From a virus, in IMG/VR virus record IMGVR_UViG_3300043449_001915, positions 1-35,475 of that record: a stretch of DNA of 35,475 nucleotides. One strand, given 5' to 3'. This document shows positions 14,896 through 21,697 of the stretch, piece by piece. The first letter of the stretch is position 1; every line of letters begins with the position of its first letter. The position numbers and the translations under genes are program-made. Below the pieces are notes generated by a model. The model was not told the origin of the DNA, searched no databases, and was given only the letters and a program-made list of their open reading frames with translations.

Positions 14896-15318
14896 TTATT
14901 TGTCCGAAATATCTGGGTTACTACTCGACGCACCAGCCGCTGCGCCAGTACCGGTTCCGAAAGATGCTTCCACGCGAACCTTAGTAGATCCATCAGCTTT
15001 TTTTTCGTAATCTACCACAATGCGACCTCCTACCCCGATAGACTTGGCAGCCTTGCCGACGATATCGCTCACCGCATCTGCAATTCCACCGACCTGACTT
15101 GGATCAGCATAGGCTGCTGGTCCATTTCCTGCCTTACGCGGAATGTCGGTCTGGAAAAATGTTTCGCAATTCGATTCGATACAAACTTCGAATTCTGAAA
15201 TATTCGGATCTTTTTCCATAACGGCGCTGCCAATTTTCTCAAAAATCATTCTGGGCGTGGGATTTGCGAACGCCATTGACGGCATTCCCAGCAATAGAAC
15301 AGCGAAAATGTTTTTCAT
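14896..15318 (-). CDS. Exported hypothetical protein
   Basis: A 140-aa protein with a clear signal peptide, MKNIFAVLLLGMPSMAFANP, cut probably after AFA. The mature part has two cysteines close together (VCIESNC), an amphipathic segment (VGGIADAVSDIVGKAAKSIG), a basic strand VVDYEKKADGSTKVRVEASF and a Gly/Ala/Ser-rich end. I chose ATG 15318 because GGAGAAAG precedes it and the signal begins there; an upstream ATG at 15357 is in frame. Family not recognised. It lies between a membrane protein and the secreted protease, so these may form an envelope-directed group. Confidence 0.6.
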   Translation of the reverse strand: MKNIFAVLLLGMPSMAFANPTPRMIFEKIGSAVMEKDPNISEFEVCIESNCETFFQTDIPRKAGNGPAAYADPSQVGGIADAVSDIVGKAAKSIGVGGRIVVDYEKKADGSTKVRVEASFGTGTGAAAGASSSNPDISDK

Positions 15319-15353
15319 CGAACTTTCTCCAAAGGAGACCATGACTTTGTTTC

Positions 15354-15545
15354 TCAAATTCTGGCCCTCATTTCCTCAATACCAAGCTTTTCTCTAAGAA
15401 TCGTATTTTCCTGAAACGCAAGCTCCCAGTTCCGATACCATTTCTCAGTTCTCAGCCTTTCCCGTCGCCACAGGATGAAAATAAAACCCGACGATACCAG
15501 CTGCATGGCTCCGAATATGGATAGCGCAATTTCGTTTGCGGTCAT
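15354..15545 (-). CDS. Small membrane protein with a coiled tail
   Basis: A 63-aa protein starting at ATG 15545, overlapping the upstream stop (ATGA). Residues about 7-25 (LSIFGAMQLVSSGFIFILW) form one membrane span, followed by a basic, helical cytoplasmic or periplasmic tail with R, E and L spaced as in a coiled coil (ENTILREKLGIEEM). The size and layout resemble phage holin-like or Rz-like (i-spanin) proteins, but it is far from the lysozyme genes. Function unknown. Confidence 0.5.
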   Translation of the reverse strand: MTANEIALSIFGAMQLVSSGFIFILWRRERLRTEKWYRNWELAFQENTILREKLGIEEMRARI

Positions 15546-16066
15546 CCCCCAACCCCGAACCAATTCGCAGCCATGCCCGCCACTTTTTTTCGCTGTAGCG
15601 GTTGGGGTAATTGGCTGATCATCTTTATCACGTCGCACAAAAGTTCTTCCGGCTCAGGAATGGTCGTACAATAGCGAGATTCCATTCCTTCGGGCTCAAA
15701 TTGCACTTCCAAGGCTTTTGATCCGATTGACTCAACTGGAAGGTGTCTCTCAAGTTCAAGAGGTTCAGAAATAGTATTAGGGCTATTAATACCTATTGCT
15801 TTTTTTGGCATGGAATCCATTGCCCGCGCTATTGATAATGGCGCAATGTTAACCTGATGGAATGCATCAGCTAAGCGTTCGATAAGCTGCCAGTGTCCGA
15901 GTTCAGCAAACCGTCCGACAAATTGGGAAAGCTCCTGCGCTTCTCGTCCAGCCGCTTCCATGACATGCGATATTTTGCTTATCTGTGTGCCCTGAGCGAT
16001 TAGCGCGCGTACACCGCTTTCGACATCCGAAACGAAATGCAGCTGTGATTCAGTTGGCTGTGCCAT
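15542..16066 (-). CDS. Hypothetical protein downstream of RecT
   Basis: A 174-aa soluble protein, mostly helical, starting at ATG 16066 with AGGTGG upstream (an in-frame GTG lies nine bases earlier). Residues 1-85 look like a helical bundle (ESQLHFVSDVESGVRALIAQ, then FGRFAELGHWQLIERLADAF); the C-terminal part has an acidic patch (EPEELLCDVIKMI). No family recognised. It comes 130 bases after recT on the same strand, so it may be an early protein working with recombination. Confidence 0.5.
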   Translation of the reverse strand: MAQPTESQLHFVSDVESGVRALIAQGTQISKISHVMEAAGREAQELSQFVGRFAELGHWQLIERLADAFHQVNIAPLSIARAMDSMPKKAIGINSPNTISEPLELERHLPVESIGSKALEVQFEPEGMESRYCTTIPEPEELLCDVIKMISQLPQPLQRKKVAGMAANWFGVGG

Positions 16067-16196
16067 AAATACCACCTATATAAAGCAGGGAGGAAAGGTT
16101 ATTTCCCCACTGCATAAAATGAGCTTGCTTAGAGCATTGTTTTCCAAACAGCCTTGGAATTTAGGACAGCCATGGCTCGGAAGTCCAGCCGATCTT

Positions 16197-17213
16197 TTAA
16201 AAACCTTTGAGAACCTGAAATACTGACAACAGGACTTTCGTCGGCTGCGCTTCGAGTTTTTCGAACGGCATACCGATCGCTTGCTCGATCTCGGCTTTGA
16301 CTTCAGGTCCACCGCCGCGAGACATGAGGACTTCGGCCAATTTCGCTTCCACTTTATTGAAGATCTCCATGCGCTGGCGCTCGGAATTATCGGCGCTTGA
16401 TTGAGCATCAATTTCTTGTGGCGTTGTTAATGGCTCAGACCAGCTAACCCCGGCATCAAGCAAAGTTTGAGCGTTATCCTGGCTATCTCCGATATCAGCC
16501 TGGTCGGATGCCATTGCAGCACCGGCCATTTCCACGGAAACCGGCAGGTATTTGAAGATTCGCCGTACAACGGTTTTACGCGCCATCTCGTCGAAATGGC
16601 TTTTCCAGACAGGGTTATTATTTCCCTTCGTTCGTATCGCTTCGACCTGCGCTCGGCTCATGACCTCCATCTGAATTCCGCCGTCTTTCAACTTTGCGAC
16701 GGCATAAACATGAGTCAGCTCTCCCGGCTCTCCCTCGGTCGGAACGTGTTCGATATATTCTTCGGTCCCATAGCCATAGCGGAAGTGATCATTTTCATGA
16801 ACTGCTCTTGCCGATATGGATACGATCTGTCCCGAGCGGCGGGCAAGGTCGATCAGACCCCTATAGCCAGGAATAAACTGAACTTCTCGACAGTTTTTCT
16901 TATTGTTCCAAAACGGGATAAGGTAGGCGTGACCCAGCGCATTTCCCGGTTCAAGTCCGAGCTGGCTGCATTGAATGATGGCGCCGAGAAATGAAACGGG
17001 ATCACACCCGAGTAGTTCAGGATTTTTTCTAACCTCTGTTGTCACGACACGTACCATTCTATCTGGCGTCATGTGTCTCGGAAGAGCAGCTGATATCTGC
17101 GACTTCTGGGCTTCGAGTAGCTTAAGTGCGCTGGGCCTATCTTCTGCCGGGCCAGATGATTTCATCGTTGCCGGTGCTGATTTAACTATTGCAGGTCTTT
17201 TTTGTTCGCTCAT
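16197..17213 (-). CDS. recT: RecT-family single-strand annealing protein
   Basis: A 338-aa phage recombinase that coats single-stranded DNA and promotes annealing and strand invasion. The RecT core is visible as MVRVVTTEVRKNPELLGCDP, then AIIQCSQLGLEPGNALGHAY, LIPFWNN, VQFIPGYRGLIDLARRSG and ARKTVVRRIFKYLPVS. The N-terminus (about 30 residues) is a linker and residues after about 240 form the variable tail. AAGGGGAT precedes the start. It is 16 bases after the Gp157 gene. No RecE/lambda-exo or YqaJ-type exonuclease is adjacent; the VRR-NUC protein at 20358 is the only other nuclease besides terminase. Confidence 0.93.
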   Translation of the reverse strand: MSEQKRPAIVKSAPATMKSSGPAEDRPSALKLLEAQKSQISAALPRHMTPDRMVRVVTTEVRKNPELLGCDPVSFLGAIIQCSQLGLEPGNALGHAYLIPFWNNKKNCREVQFIPGYRGLIDLARRSGQIVSISARAVHENDHFRYGYGTEEYIEHVPTEGEPGELTHVYAVAKLKDGGIQMEVMSRAQVEAIRTKGNNNPVWKSHFDEMARKTVVRRIFKYLPVSVEMAGAAMASDQADIGDSQDNAQTLLDAGVSWSEPLTTPQEIDAQSSADNSERQRMEIFNKVEAKLAEVLMSRGGGPEVKAEIEQAIGMPFEKLEAQPTKVLLSVFQVLKGF

Positions 17214-17229
17214 GGAGCATCCCCTTTGC

Positions 17230-17814
17230 TTAGTGTGCCGATTCGGTTGTTTTATTATTTTCGATAGGCTTTTTCAGAAGAAAAGCAACATAGTCCCGCT
17301 CTTTGAATTCACCGAGTTCCAGGGCCAGGGGATCGCCAGATTTAAGGCCTTCGGTGATCGATGACTTAGAATATGTATATTCAACTTTCACGTATTTTTC
17401 ATACTTGATCGAAGCCATAGCGTCGGCTTTCTCGCTGACCTTGAGTTCGACCGCTTTTGATTTACGCAGACTCGCCACATATTCATTGCCGGGAAACTTC
17501 TCGAACCCATGCCGCTTAAGGCTCTCCGCAACGTAGCCCTTCAGCCAATCGGCTCGATTCTCAGCCGCTCTTGCCATCGCTGTATAGCGCGCAGCCTTAG
17601 CTCTGTATCGCTCTGCGTTCACCGAAAGGCCATCGACCACATAGACGCAGTTATCAATCTTGACCATTCCGTTATCAACCAAAGCGGCGTGCTGCACCGG
17701 GTCGAAATGGTCCCCCTGATCGTCGAGCATCTCGATTTCAAAGAGGATGGAATCCAAAGTTTTCCGTTCCTCAGTTAATTCCAGGACCCTAAGCCCTGCG
17801 CCTTTTTTTGCCAT
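17230..17814 (-). CDS. Gp157-family phage protein
   Basis: A 194-aa protein of the siphovirus Gp157 family. The signature is the middle helix NAERYRAKAARYTAMARAAE followed by NRADWLKGYVAESLKRHGFE and the short beta part YVASLRKSKAVELKV. This family was first linked to phage resistance in Streptococcus thermophilus and occurs next to recT or other annealing proteins, so a role in early DNA metabolism is likely though its biochemistry is unknown. The start has GAGG nine bases upstream. It is the first gene of a minus-strand early group with recT and faces the plus-strand genes across a 120-base spacer. Confidence 0.8.
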   Translation of the reverse strand: MAKKGAGLRVLELTEERKTLDSILFEIEMLDDQGDHFDPVQHAALVDNGMVKIDNCVYVVDGLSVNAERYRAKAARYTAMARAAENRADWLKGYVAESLKRHGFEKFPGNEYVASLRKSKAVELKVSEKADAMASIKYEKYVKVEYTYSKSSITEGLKSGDPLALELGEFKERDYVAFLLKKPIENNKTTESAH

Positions 17815-17934
17815 GCAGCAACCTCATTCCAATGGATGTTTCGAGCATAAAAACCTCTTAAGCCATTGTTATGCCCTTTCTTCCGGCTCTAGAAAAGCTT
17901 TTTTTTGCATCAGGATTGCGGTATAAGGATTTTC

Positions 17935-18360
17935 ATGACCCATAACAGCCACACAGAAAGGCGTCCAAAAATGATCCCACAGAAAAAGCCGATGGAAATA
18001 ATAAGAGAAACTGGCATATACAGATGCGTCAAGTTGAATAGGAAATACTATTGCGTCGCCTGGGACGAGGCGGCCAATAAAACCAGCGCCATTATAAGCT
18101 CAGATCGCGTGGTGGGAGAGCTACGCAGTTTTGAGGGCTATAGCCACGCCGCAGTGGAATACGTCGCAAATGGTAGGAAGCGAGGTACAGCAATCGCCTA
18201 TTTCAATGCCTTTCTGCGCTCACAAAAGCGTGCTGGCTTGCTAAAGCAGGTTCAGCGTGCAATCGGGCATGACGCCGAACCAGCGCAGTCGATTTGCTCT
18301 TGGTGTAATGGGAGCGGCATAGACCATCGGAACGTCGAGTGGAGCTGCACGAAATGCTAA
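17935..18360 (+). CDS. Hypothetical protein with a C-terminal zinc-ribbon motif
   Basis: A 141-aa protein starting at ATG 17935 (AAGGA upstream; a TTG at 17905 is less likely). The body is basic (HTERRPKMIPQKKPMEIIRE, NGRKRGTAIAYFNAFLRSQK). The last 25 residues hold CSWCNGSG and CTKC, that is C-x2-C-x-G-x-G then C-x2-C, like half of a DnaJ-type zinc finger. It is the first plus-strand gene opposite Gp157 and overlaps the next small gene by seven bases. Likely an early protein that binds nucleic acid or protein; family unknown. Confidence 0.6.
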   Translation: MTHNSHTERRPKMIPQKKPMEIIRETGIYRCVKLNRKYYCVAWDEAANKTSAIISSDRVVGELRSFEGYSHAAVEYVANGRKRGTAIAYFNAFLRSQKRAGLLKQVQRAIGHDAEPAQSICSWCNGSGIDHRNVEWSCTKC

Positions 18361-18533
18361 ACCGAGAAGAACTACGCGAAGGATCGCCGGAAATGGGTCA
18401 AGGGTCGCCTGAGCAAGGGAAGTTGAATAAGTTACTCGTCGATAACTTCGTCGCGCTCCTGGCCGTATTTTCACCGGCTGAGCGGCAAGCCATTTTTAAA
18501 GCCATTATGGCTATGCCGGATTTCACAGGTTAG
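18354..18533 (+). CDS. Small hypothetical protein
   Basis: A 59-aa protein whose ATG (18354) lies inside the last seven bases of the upstream gene (ATGCTAA), with GGAG ten bases before it. The first 25 residues are polar (EELREGSPEMGQGSPEQGK) and the rest is a helical segment (LLVDNFVALLAVFSPAERQA then IFKAIMAMPDF). The overlap suggests coupled translation. Function unknown. Confidence 0.5.
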   Translation: MLNREELREGSPEMGQGSPEQGKLNKLLVDNFVALLAVFSPAERQAIFKAIMAMPDFTG

Positions 18534-18782
18534 ATAGCCCTTGGCTTTCCCGCTCTTTGAAAACTTCATACCGCAACGCGCTATTTTCCAAGGGGGGCTG
18601 CTCGCCCCCCACGACCTGATCGCTTACTGGCTTTTTTCCCCCCCAGTCTTCATTTTTTCTTGGTTCCTTGGGTTTCCTGCTTTTGATCGAATCAGGCCAA
18701 GGGCCACCTTAGAGCAAGGCGGAGCGTCAGCGTAGCCGCGCAGTGTTCGGCCAACTCAGAACCGGGAACGCCCTTCAATCGG

Positions 18783-18804
18783 TGCCCGTTAATTCGGGCA
18801 TTTT
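18783..18804 (+). terminator. Probable terminator after the small plus-strand genes
   Basis: TGCCCG, a six-base AT loop, CGGGCA and then TTTT form a compact six-pair hairpin with a short T-run. It would end transcripts from the genes at 17935-18533 before the inverted repeat. Confidence 0.5.
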
Positions 18805-18896
18805 AGGATTTCCAGGCTTGCCTTCGGCGGCTCCGAGATAACGGCGCTCGGAAGATATATAGAGGGAGCGAAATCAGCCCTTGCAGGGCATGGCTT

Positions 18897-18960
18897 ACGC
18901 CAAATTGTCGCACTTATGAGAGTGGCACACGAAACTCTCATAAGTGCAACAATTTGGCGT
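18897..18960. repeat. 27-bp inverted repeat with 10-base spacer
   Basis: The left arm 18897-18923 (starting ACGCCAAATTGT) is repeated inverted at 18934-18960 with a single mismatch (18909 against 18948). The spacer GGCACACGAA is not palindromic and no T-run follows, so it is neither a typical terminator nor a typical protelomerase site. It could extrude as a cruciform, be a resolution or nicking site, or bind a dimeric protein, perhaps the product of the gene starting at 19085. Confidence 0.9.
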
Positions 18961-19084
18961 GTCTCCTGTAAATGCACGCCATTTTGAATTAAAAAACCGA
19001 TTTCCAATTGAAAGGAAACCGATTCCAGCGCCTCGTATTTTTTGGTACAAGACATTTAAATAAAAACAATGCGAAAGTCTTATC

Positions 19085-19768
19085 ATGCCTATCATTCAGA
19101 GACAACGCTGCAAACGATTCAACAAAATCAATCATGCTTATTTTTTCCTGGATGCCGTGCGCAGAAAGGACCATTTGAATATTTGCCGCCATTTTTTATG
19201 GATCATGAATAGACAAAATAATCAGCCTCTTACTGCAAAGTCAATCGTATCAACCATTGCGGAGTTGACTAAGTATGCAGATCTTGATAGTCGAACTTTG
19301 ACCAACACGTTAGTTCAAATGAAAAATAGCGGAGAAATTGAGCGATTCAAAGGAATTCACAATCGTGTGGGTTGGAATCCAGATGCGACAAATCAGGTCA
19401 AGTGGACGAATTTCTATTCAACCTACTCAGGCTTACCGCTCAGGACATTATCCAAAGATGAGATAGATTGTGAAATCAAGCTTTTGAAACTAGCTGATGT
19501 AAATTCTTTTTCATATCGAAGTCTTGATGACTATGAACACACTAAACAATTGGAACAACAGAAAATAGAGGATCTGGATATGTCAGTAGCATTGACTAAA
19601 ATTGAAAATCTCGAGAAAACCGTCAAGGAAATGAGAGAAGAGCAGGCACGGCGGGATGCAGAGCAGACACGCCGACACGAAGAACTTATTTCCATACTCT
19701 CTGGAAACAATCAAAAACCCGAGGAAATTGTAGAGAAAGTTAAACGCCACCTGGAAGTTGTGAAATAA
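19085..19768 (+). CDS. Winged-helix and coiled-coil protein, possible replication or regulatory factor
   Basis: A 227-aa protein. Residues about 30-100 look like a winged helix-turn-helix (LTAKSIVSTIAELTKYADLD, then LTNTLVQMKNSGEIERFKGI); residues about 165-225 form a charged coiled coil (KIENLEKTVKEMREEQARRD). The start at 19085 has only GAAAG upstream; an ATG at 19205 would remove part of the first helix. Position next to the inverted repeat and iteron-like sequences suggests that it binds there as an initiator or repressor. I do not recognise a named family, so the role is inferred. Confidence 0.6.
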   Translation: MPIIQRQRCKRFNKINHAYFFLDAVRRKDHLNICRHFLWIMNRQNNQPLTAKSIVSTIAELTKYADLDSRTLTNTLVQMKNSGEIERFKGIHNRVGWNPDATNQVKWTNFYSTYSGLPLRTLSKDEIDCEIKLLKLADVNSFSYRSLDDYEHTKQLEQQKIEDLDMSVALTKIENLEKTVKEMREEQARRDAEQTRRHEELISILSGNNQKPEEIVEKVKRHLEVVK

Positions 19769-19795
19769 AAAACCGGCTGAGTATTTCCTCCTCTC

Positions 19796-19844
19796 TTGAC
19801 CGAACTGCAGTTCTGGACTAGGTCCCCTCGCAACGGAGGTGGAC
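19796..19844 (+). promoter_or_regulatory. Palindrome in a promoter-like site and a hairpin hiding the ribosome site
   Basis: TTGACC (19796-19801) is followed by the 12-base palindrome GAACTGCAGTTC (19802-19813), which would lie in the spacer of a promoter with a weak -10. Next, bases 19822-19829 pair with 19836-19844 (eight pairs, one bulged T, loop GCAACG). The 3' strand of this stem is the GGAGGTGG Shine-Dalgarno sequence of the gene starting at 19846. The structure is visible; control at transcription and translation is inference. Confidence 0.45.
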
Positions 19845-19845
19845 T

Positions 19846-20082
19846 ATGTCTCTCTGCAAGGAGTCAGCATTCATAAAAAATGCCATGGTCGAAATAGTGT
19901 ACGATACTAACAATAAAAAGATGAGAGCCCGATACGAAAACGGGTGGGTTCGCTTTCCTAAAAAGCTGCGCATCCATGGGTCACGATACTGCGTTACTGA
20001 ATTACGACCATCGCGCTCTGATTCCTGGCTGGCCTGTGGTAAAATAACGAGTATAATCGAGAGCAACCGTGAAACAATTTGA
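19846..20082 (+). CDS. Small hypothetical protein
   Basis: A 78-aa basic protein (MSLCKESAFIKNAMVEIVYD, then YENGWVRFPKKLRIHGSRYC) with the look of a small beta-barrel in its middle part. It has the strongest Shine-Dalgarno in the region (GGAGGTGG), which is placed inside a hairpin. It overlaps the next gene by 14 bases. Function unknown; an early host-takeover or nucleic-acid-binding peptide is possible. Confidence 0.6.
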   Translation: MSLCKESAFIKNAMVEIVYDTNNKKMRARYENGWVRFPKKLRIHGSRYCVTELRPSRSDSWLACGKITSIIESNRETI

Positions 20083-20380
20083 CATCGCCCTGTTCGAATC
20101 AACTCAAATTCGAAGCATAGCCTGGCTTATAGCTGTGGTCGCATCGGGAAGATCTTCGGCTGAAATACGGGAAGCGGAGCGAAGAGGTGAACCGATAGAC
20201 ATTGACTTCGATCGGATCAACCATAGCCGATTTTTCGCTGTCCTGGCTTTGGTCGCAGTTGAACATAGTCTTATTTTTGATCAGACAAAAACATGGACTA
20301 GGGATTCTTTTAACAAAGCATTAGACGCAGCCTTTGCGGCTACCATTGATAATGACTTCAAATCCAGCCAGAAATCTTAG
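20069..20380 (+). CDS. Hypothetical protein
   Basis: A 103-aa protein starting with GTG at 20069 inside the upstream gene. It is mostly helical: FESTQIRSIAWLIAVVASGR, an acidic/basic middle (EIREAERRGEPIDIDFDRIN) and RFFAVLALVAVEHSLIF, which is hydrophobic but probably buried helix rather than a membrane span. It ends 23 bases inside the opposite-strand VRR-NUC gene, so the two operons converge with no terminator between them. Function unknown. Confidence 0.55.
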   Translation: MKQFDIALFESTQIRSIAWLIAVVASGRSSAEIREAERRGEPIDIDFDRINHSRFFAVLALVAVEHSLIFDQTKTWTRDSFNKALDAAFAATIDNDFKSSQKS

Positions 20381-20789
20381 CCAGTTCTGTCAAGTCTTCG
20401 AGGGAACGGATCACATAGTATTCCCCACCAGCTCGCCGAAACCTCTGAGAGAATTCTATTTGGGATTGTAGGAGCTTTCCAGTTGGGCTTTTCACCTCGA
20501 TAGCAATGAACTGCCCAGAAATAACTCCAAGGATATCTGAAACGCCATTCGGTCGATATTTGTTGCATCGCTTACGTCCCTTGATGCCCACTGAGTCATT
20601 CTGCCAAAACATGCCCGATGTACTGGCATTCAGCCAGTCGAGGATATTATTCTGCAAAAACTTCTCTGAAACGAATTCCTGTACCACGGTTTTTTTGGCA
20701 GCCATTGTTTCATGCTCAAAATTAAAAAGTTCGCCCTGACAGGCAATGCATAAACTGGTTCGCATTCCATCTTTGGTCTGATCGTCCAT
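20358..20789 (-). CDS. VRR-NUC domain nuclease
   Basis: A 143-aa PD-(D/E)xK-fold nuclease. The VRR-NUC core is visible as YRPNGVSDILGVISGQFIAIE followed by VKSPTGKLLQSQIEFSQRFR, with the catalytic D in SDILG, the E-x-K in AIEVKS and the Q-x-x-F helix, then GGEYYVIRS. The N-terminus has a single C-x2-C pair (CIAC). I keep the ATG at 20789 because GGCGGGAA precedes it; MAAKK at 20705 is an alternative. Phage members may cut branched DNA or act in recombination. Because no other recombination nuclease is seen, it may serve RecT. Confidence 0.8.
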   Translation of the reverse strand: MDDQTKDGMRTSLCIACQGELFNFEHETMAAKKTVVQEFVSEKFLQNNILDWLNASTSGMFWQNDSVGIKGRKRCNKYRPNGVSDILGVISGQFIAIEVKSPTGKLLQSQIEFSQRFRRAGGEYYVIRSLEDLTELAKISGWI

Positions 20790-20808
20790 GATATTCCCGC
20801 CACGTAAC

Positions 20809-20949
20809 TCATCCCATATAATCGCGTCTCATTTCTTCGGTAACGTCCATAGCTTCCAAAAGGACCAAACACAGTAAGGCCAGCATGTCTAAGATCCAAC
20901 CGAGCCATACAATAAATTTGAAAATGATCAGACTGCTTGTTATTCGCAT
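20809..20949 (-). CDS. 46-aa membrane peptide
   Basis: A short reading frame starting at ATG 20949 with GAAGGG about ten bases upstream. It encodes MRITSSLIIFKFIVWLGWIL and then DMLALLCLVLLEAMDVTEEM, so one long or two short membrane spans followed by a charged tail (RRDYMG). It ends 19 bases before the VRR-NUC start. A holin-like or inhibitor peptide is possible. The strong hydrophobic pattern supports coding, but the start is not certain. Confidence 0.45.
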   Translation of the reverse strand: MRITSSLIIFKFIVWLGWILDMLALLCLVLLEAMDVTEEMRRDYMG

Positions 20950-21008
20950 TGCTGATGAACCCTTCGCTCGTGGTCATCTACAGTCGCTAGTAAAAAGAAA
21001 GCTCAATT

Positions 21009-21494
21009 CTAAATAGAACCAAAAACGCTTACGTTCTCACCGATAACAATTCCTTTATATTCAGCTTGCTTGATTCCAAAATCGTTTGTATTGATAAGGA
21101 ACTCAAAACTATATCCAGTCGAAGATTTTTCCGCTGTCCCATTGATTTGTTTTTCAATACCATGAAGGTTGAGCTTGCCTGTGAAATTCCCCCCAGCTTC
21201 GGGCATTGGGTCCAGACTTAGCAGGGCTTTCGGATATTTTTTGGTCTCTAAATAAGTATTATGTATGTAGTTATTCCGAAACCCAATTCCCGTATCTATC
21301 TTTGAAAGGTCCACCGAGAACTCCCCGGAAACTTTTCCCTGCTCGATTTTCGGGGCGCCTTCAATCGTGCAGCCGCTTCCAGTGAACTCCAAAATTCTGT
21401 TGGATGCTTGAACAAAGAACTCGCATTTCCCTTCCGAAAATGCTGCCGTTGGAGCAATTAGGATGGCAATAAGCAAAAAAACGTGTTTTAACAT
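21009..21494 (-). CDS. Periplasmic YceI-family protein
   Basis: A 161-aa exported protein. I chose ATG 21494, which begins a clear signal peptide (MLKHVFLLIAILIAPTAAFS). The mature part matches the YceI lipocalin-like barrel: EFTGSGCTIEGAP, GEFSVDLSKIDTGIGFRNNY, FTGKLNLHGIEKQINGTAE and a final FEFLINTNDFGIKQAEYKGI. Bacterial YceI proteins bind isoprenoid-type lipids in the periplasm. In a phage it is unusual and probably host-derived; it may act on the envelope during lysis or infection. It follows the lysis genes on the same strand. Confidence 0.8.
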   Translation of the reverse strand: MLKHVFLLIAILIAPTAAFSEGKCEFFVQASNRILEFTGSGCTIEGAPKIEQGKVSGEFSVDLSKIDTGIGFRNNYIHNTYLETKKYPKALLSLDPMPEAGGNFTGKLNLHGIEKQINGTAEKSSTGYSFEFLINTNDFGIKQAEYKGIVIGENVSVFGSI

Positions 21495-21565
21495 TCTTTC
21501 ATTCCTAAAGTATGGGGTCGGTCTAAAAATTGTTTGAGATAGTTGATTCATTAACAGCATAGTGG

Positions 21566-21697
21566 ATGATTGCAATGCAAGCTTATAAACATGATGTCAC
21601 GTTTGACGCGGAGTTTCTGAAAAAGACATTGACCGAAAGACTATTACCCATGGTTCTCTTGCCGGTGACTAAAAAGCCAGTACCAATCAAACGCTAA
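21566..21697 (+). CDS. Possible 43-aa peptide, doubtful
   Basis: A plus-strand frame from ATG 21566 to TAA 21697 encodes a basic, plausible peptide (DVTFDAEFLKKTLTERLLPM, then LLPVTKKPVPIKR). It fills the only gap between the YceI and M15 genes, which run the other way. I see no ribosome binding site, and it overlaps the peptidase stop. It may be a remnant or chance frame. Confidence 0.2.
   Translation: MIAMQAYKHDVTFDAEFLKKTLTERLLPMVLLPVTKKPVPIKR

Larger units (their letters stand above)
18534..19084. other. Non-coding hairpin-rich region, candidate replication origin
   Basis: This is the longest gap without a convincing gene. It holds a GC hairpin (GGGGGGC, 5-nt loop, GCCCCCC at 18592-18610), a terminator-like hairpin (18783-18800), smaller hairpins (CCGAG/CTCGG at 18833-18851 and CCCT/AGGG just after), an AT-rich step, a 27-bp inverted repeat (18897-18960) and two direct copies of AAACCGATT 22 bases apart (18994 and 19016). 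Short reading frames here lack ribosome sites and cross the hairpins. Clustered hairpins plus helically phased repeats beside a winged-helix gene suggest an origin or plasmid-like replicon; this is inference. Confidence 0.4.

Noticed and set aside
16076-16411. A 111-aa minus-strand frame at the recT 3' end
   Set aside because: It overlaps recT in another frame and its composition (S, R, K-rich) is that of a shadow.
18897-18960. Protelomerase (telRL-like) site
   Set aside because: The centre is a 10-base non-palindromic spacer and no protelomerase gene is present; the ends overlap as expected for a circular map.
18541-19055. Short frames on both strands in the hairpin-rich gap
   Set aside because: No ribosome sites, unusual composition, and they cross the inverted repeat and hairpins.
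20630-20977. A 115-aa minus-strand frame
   Set aside because: It overlaps the start of the VRR-NUC gene in another frame and has no recognisable pattern; the 46-aa membrane frame fits the gap better.
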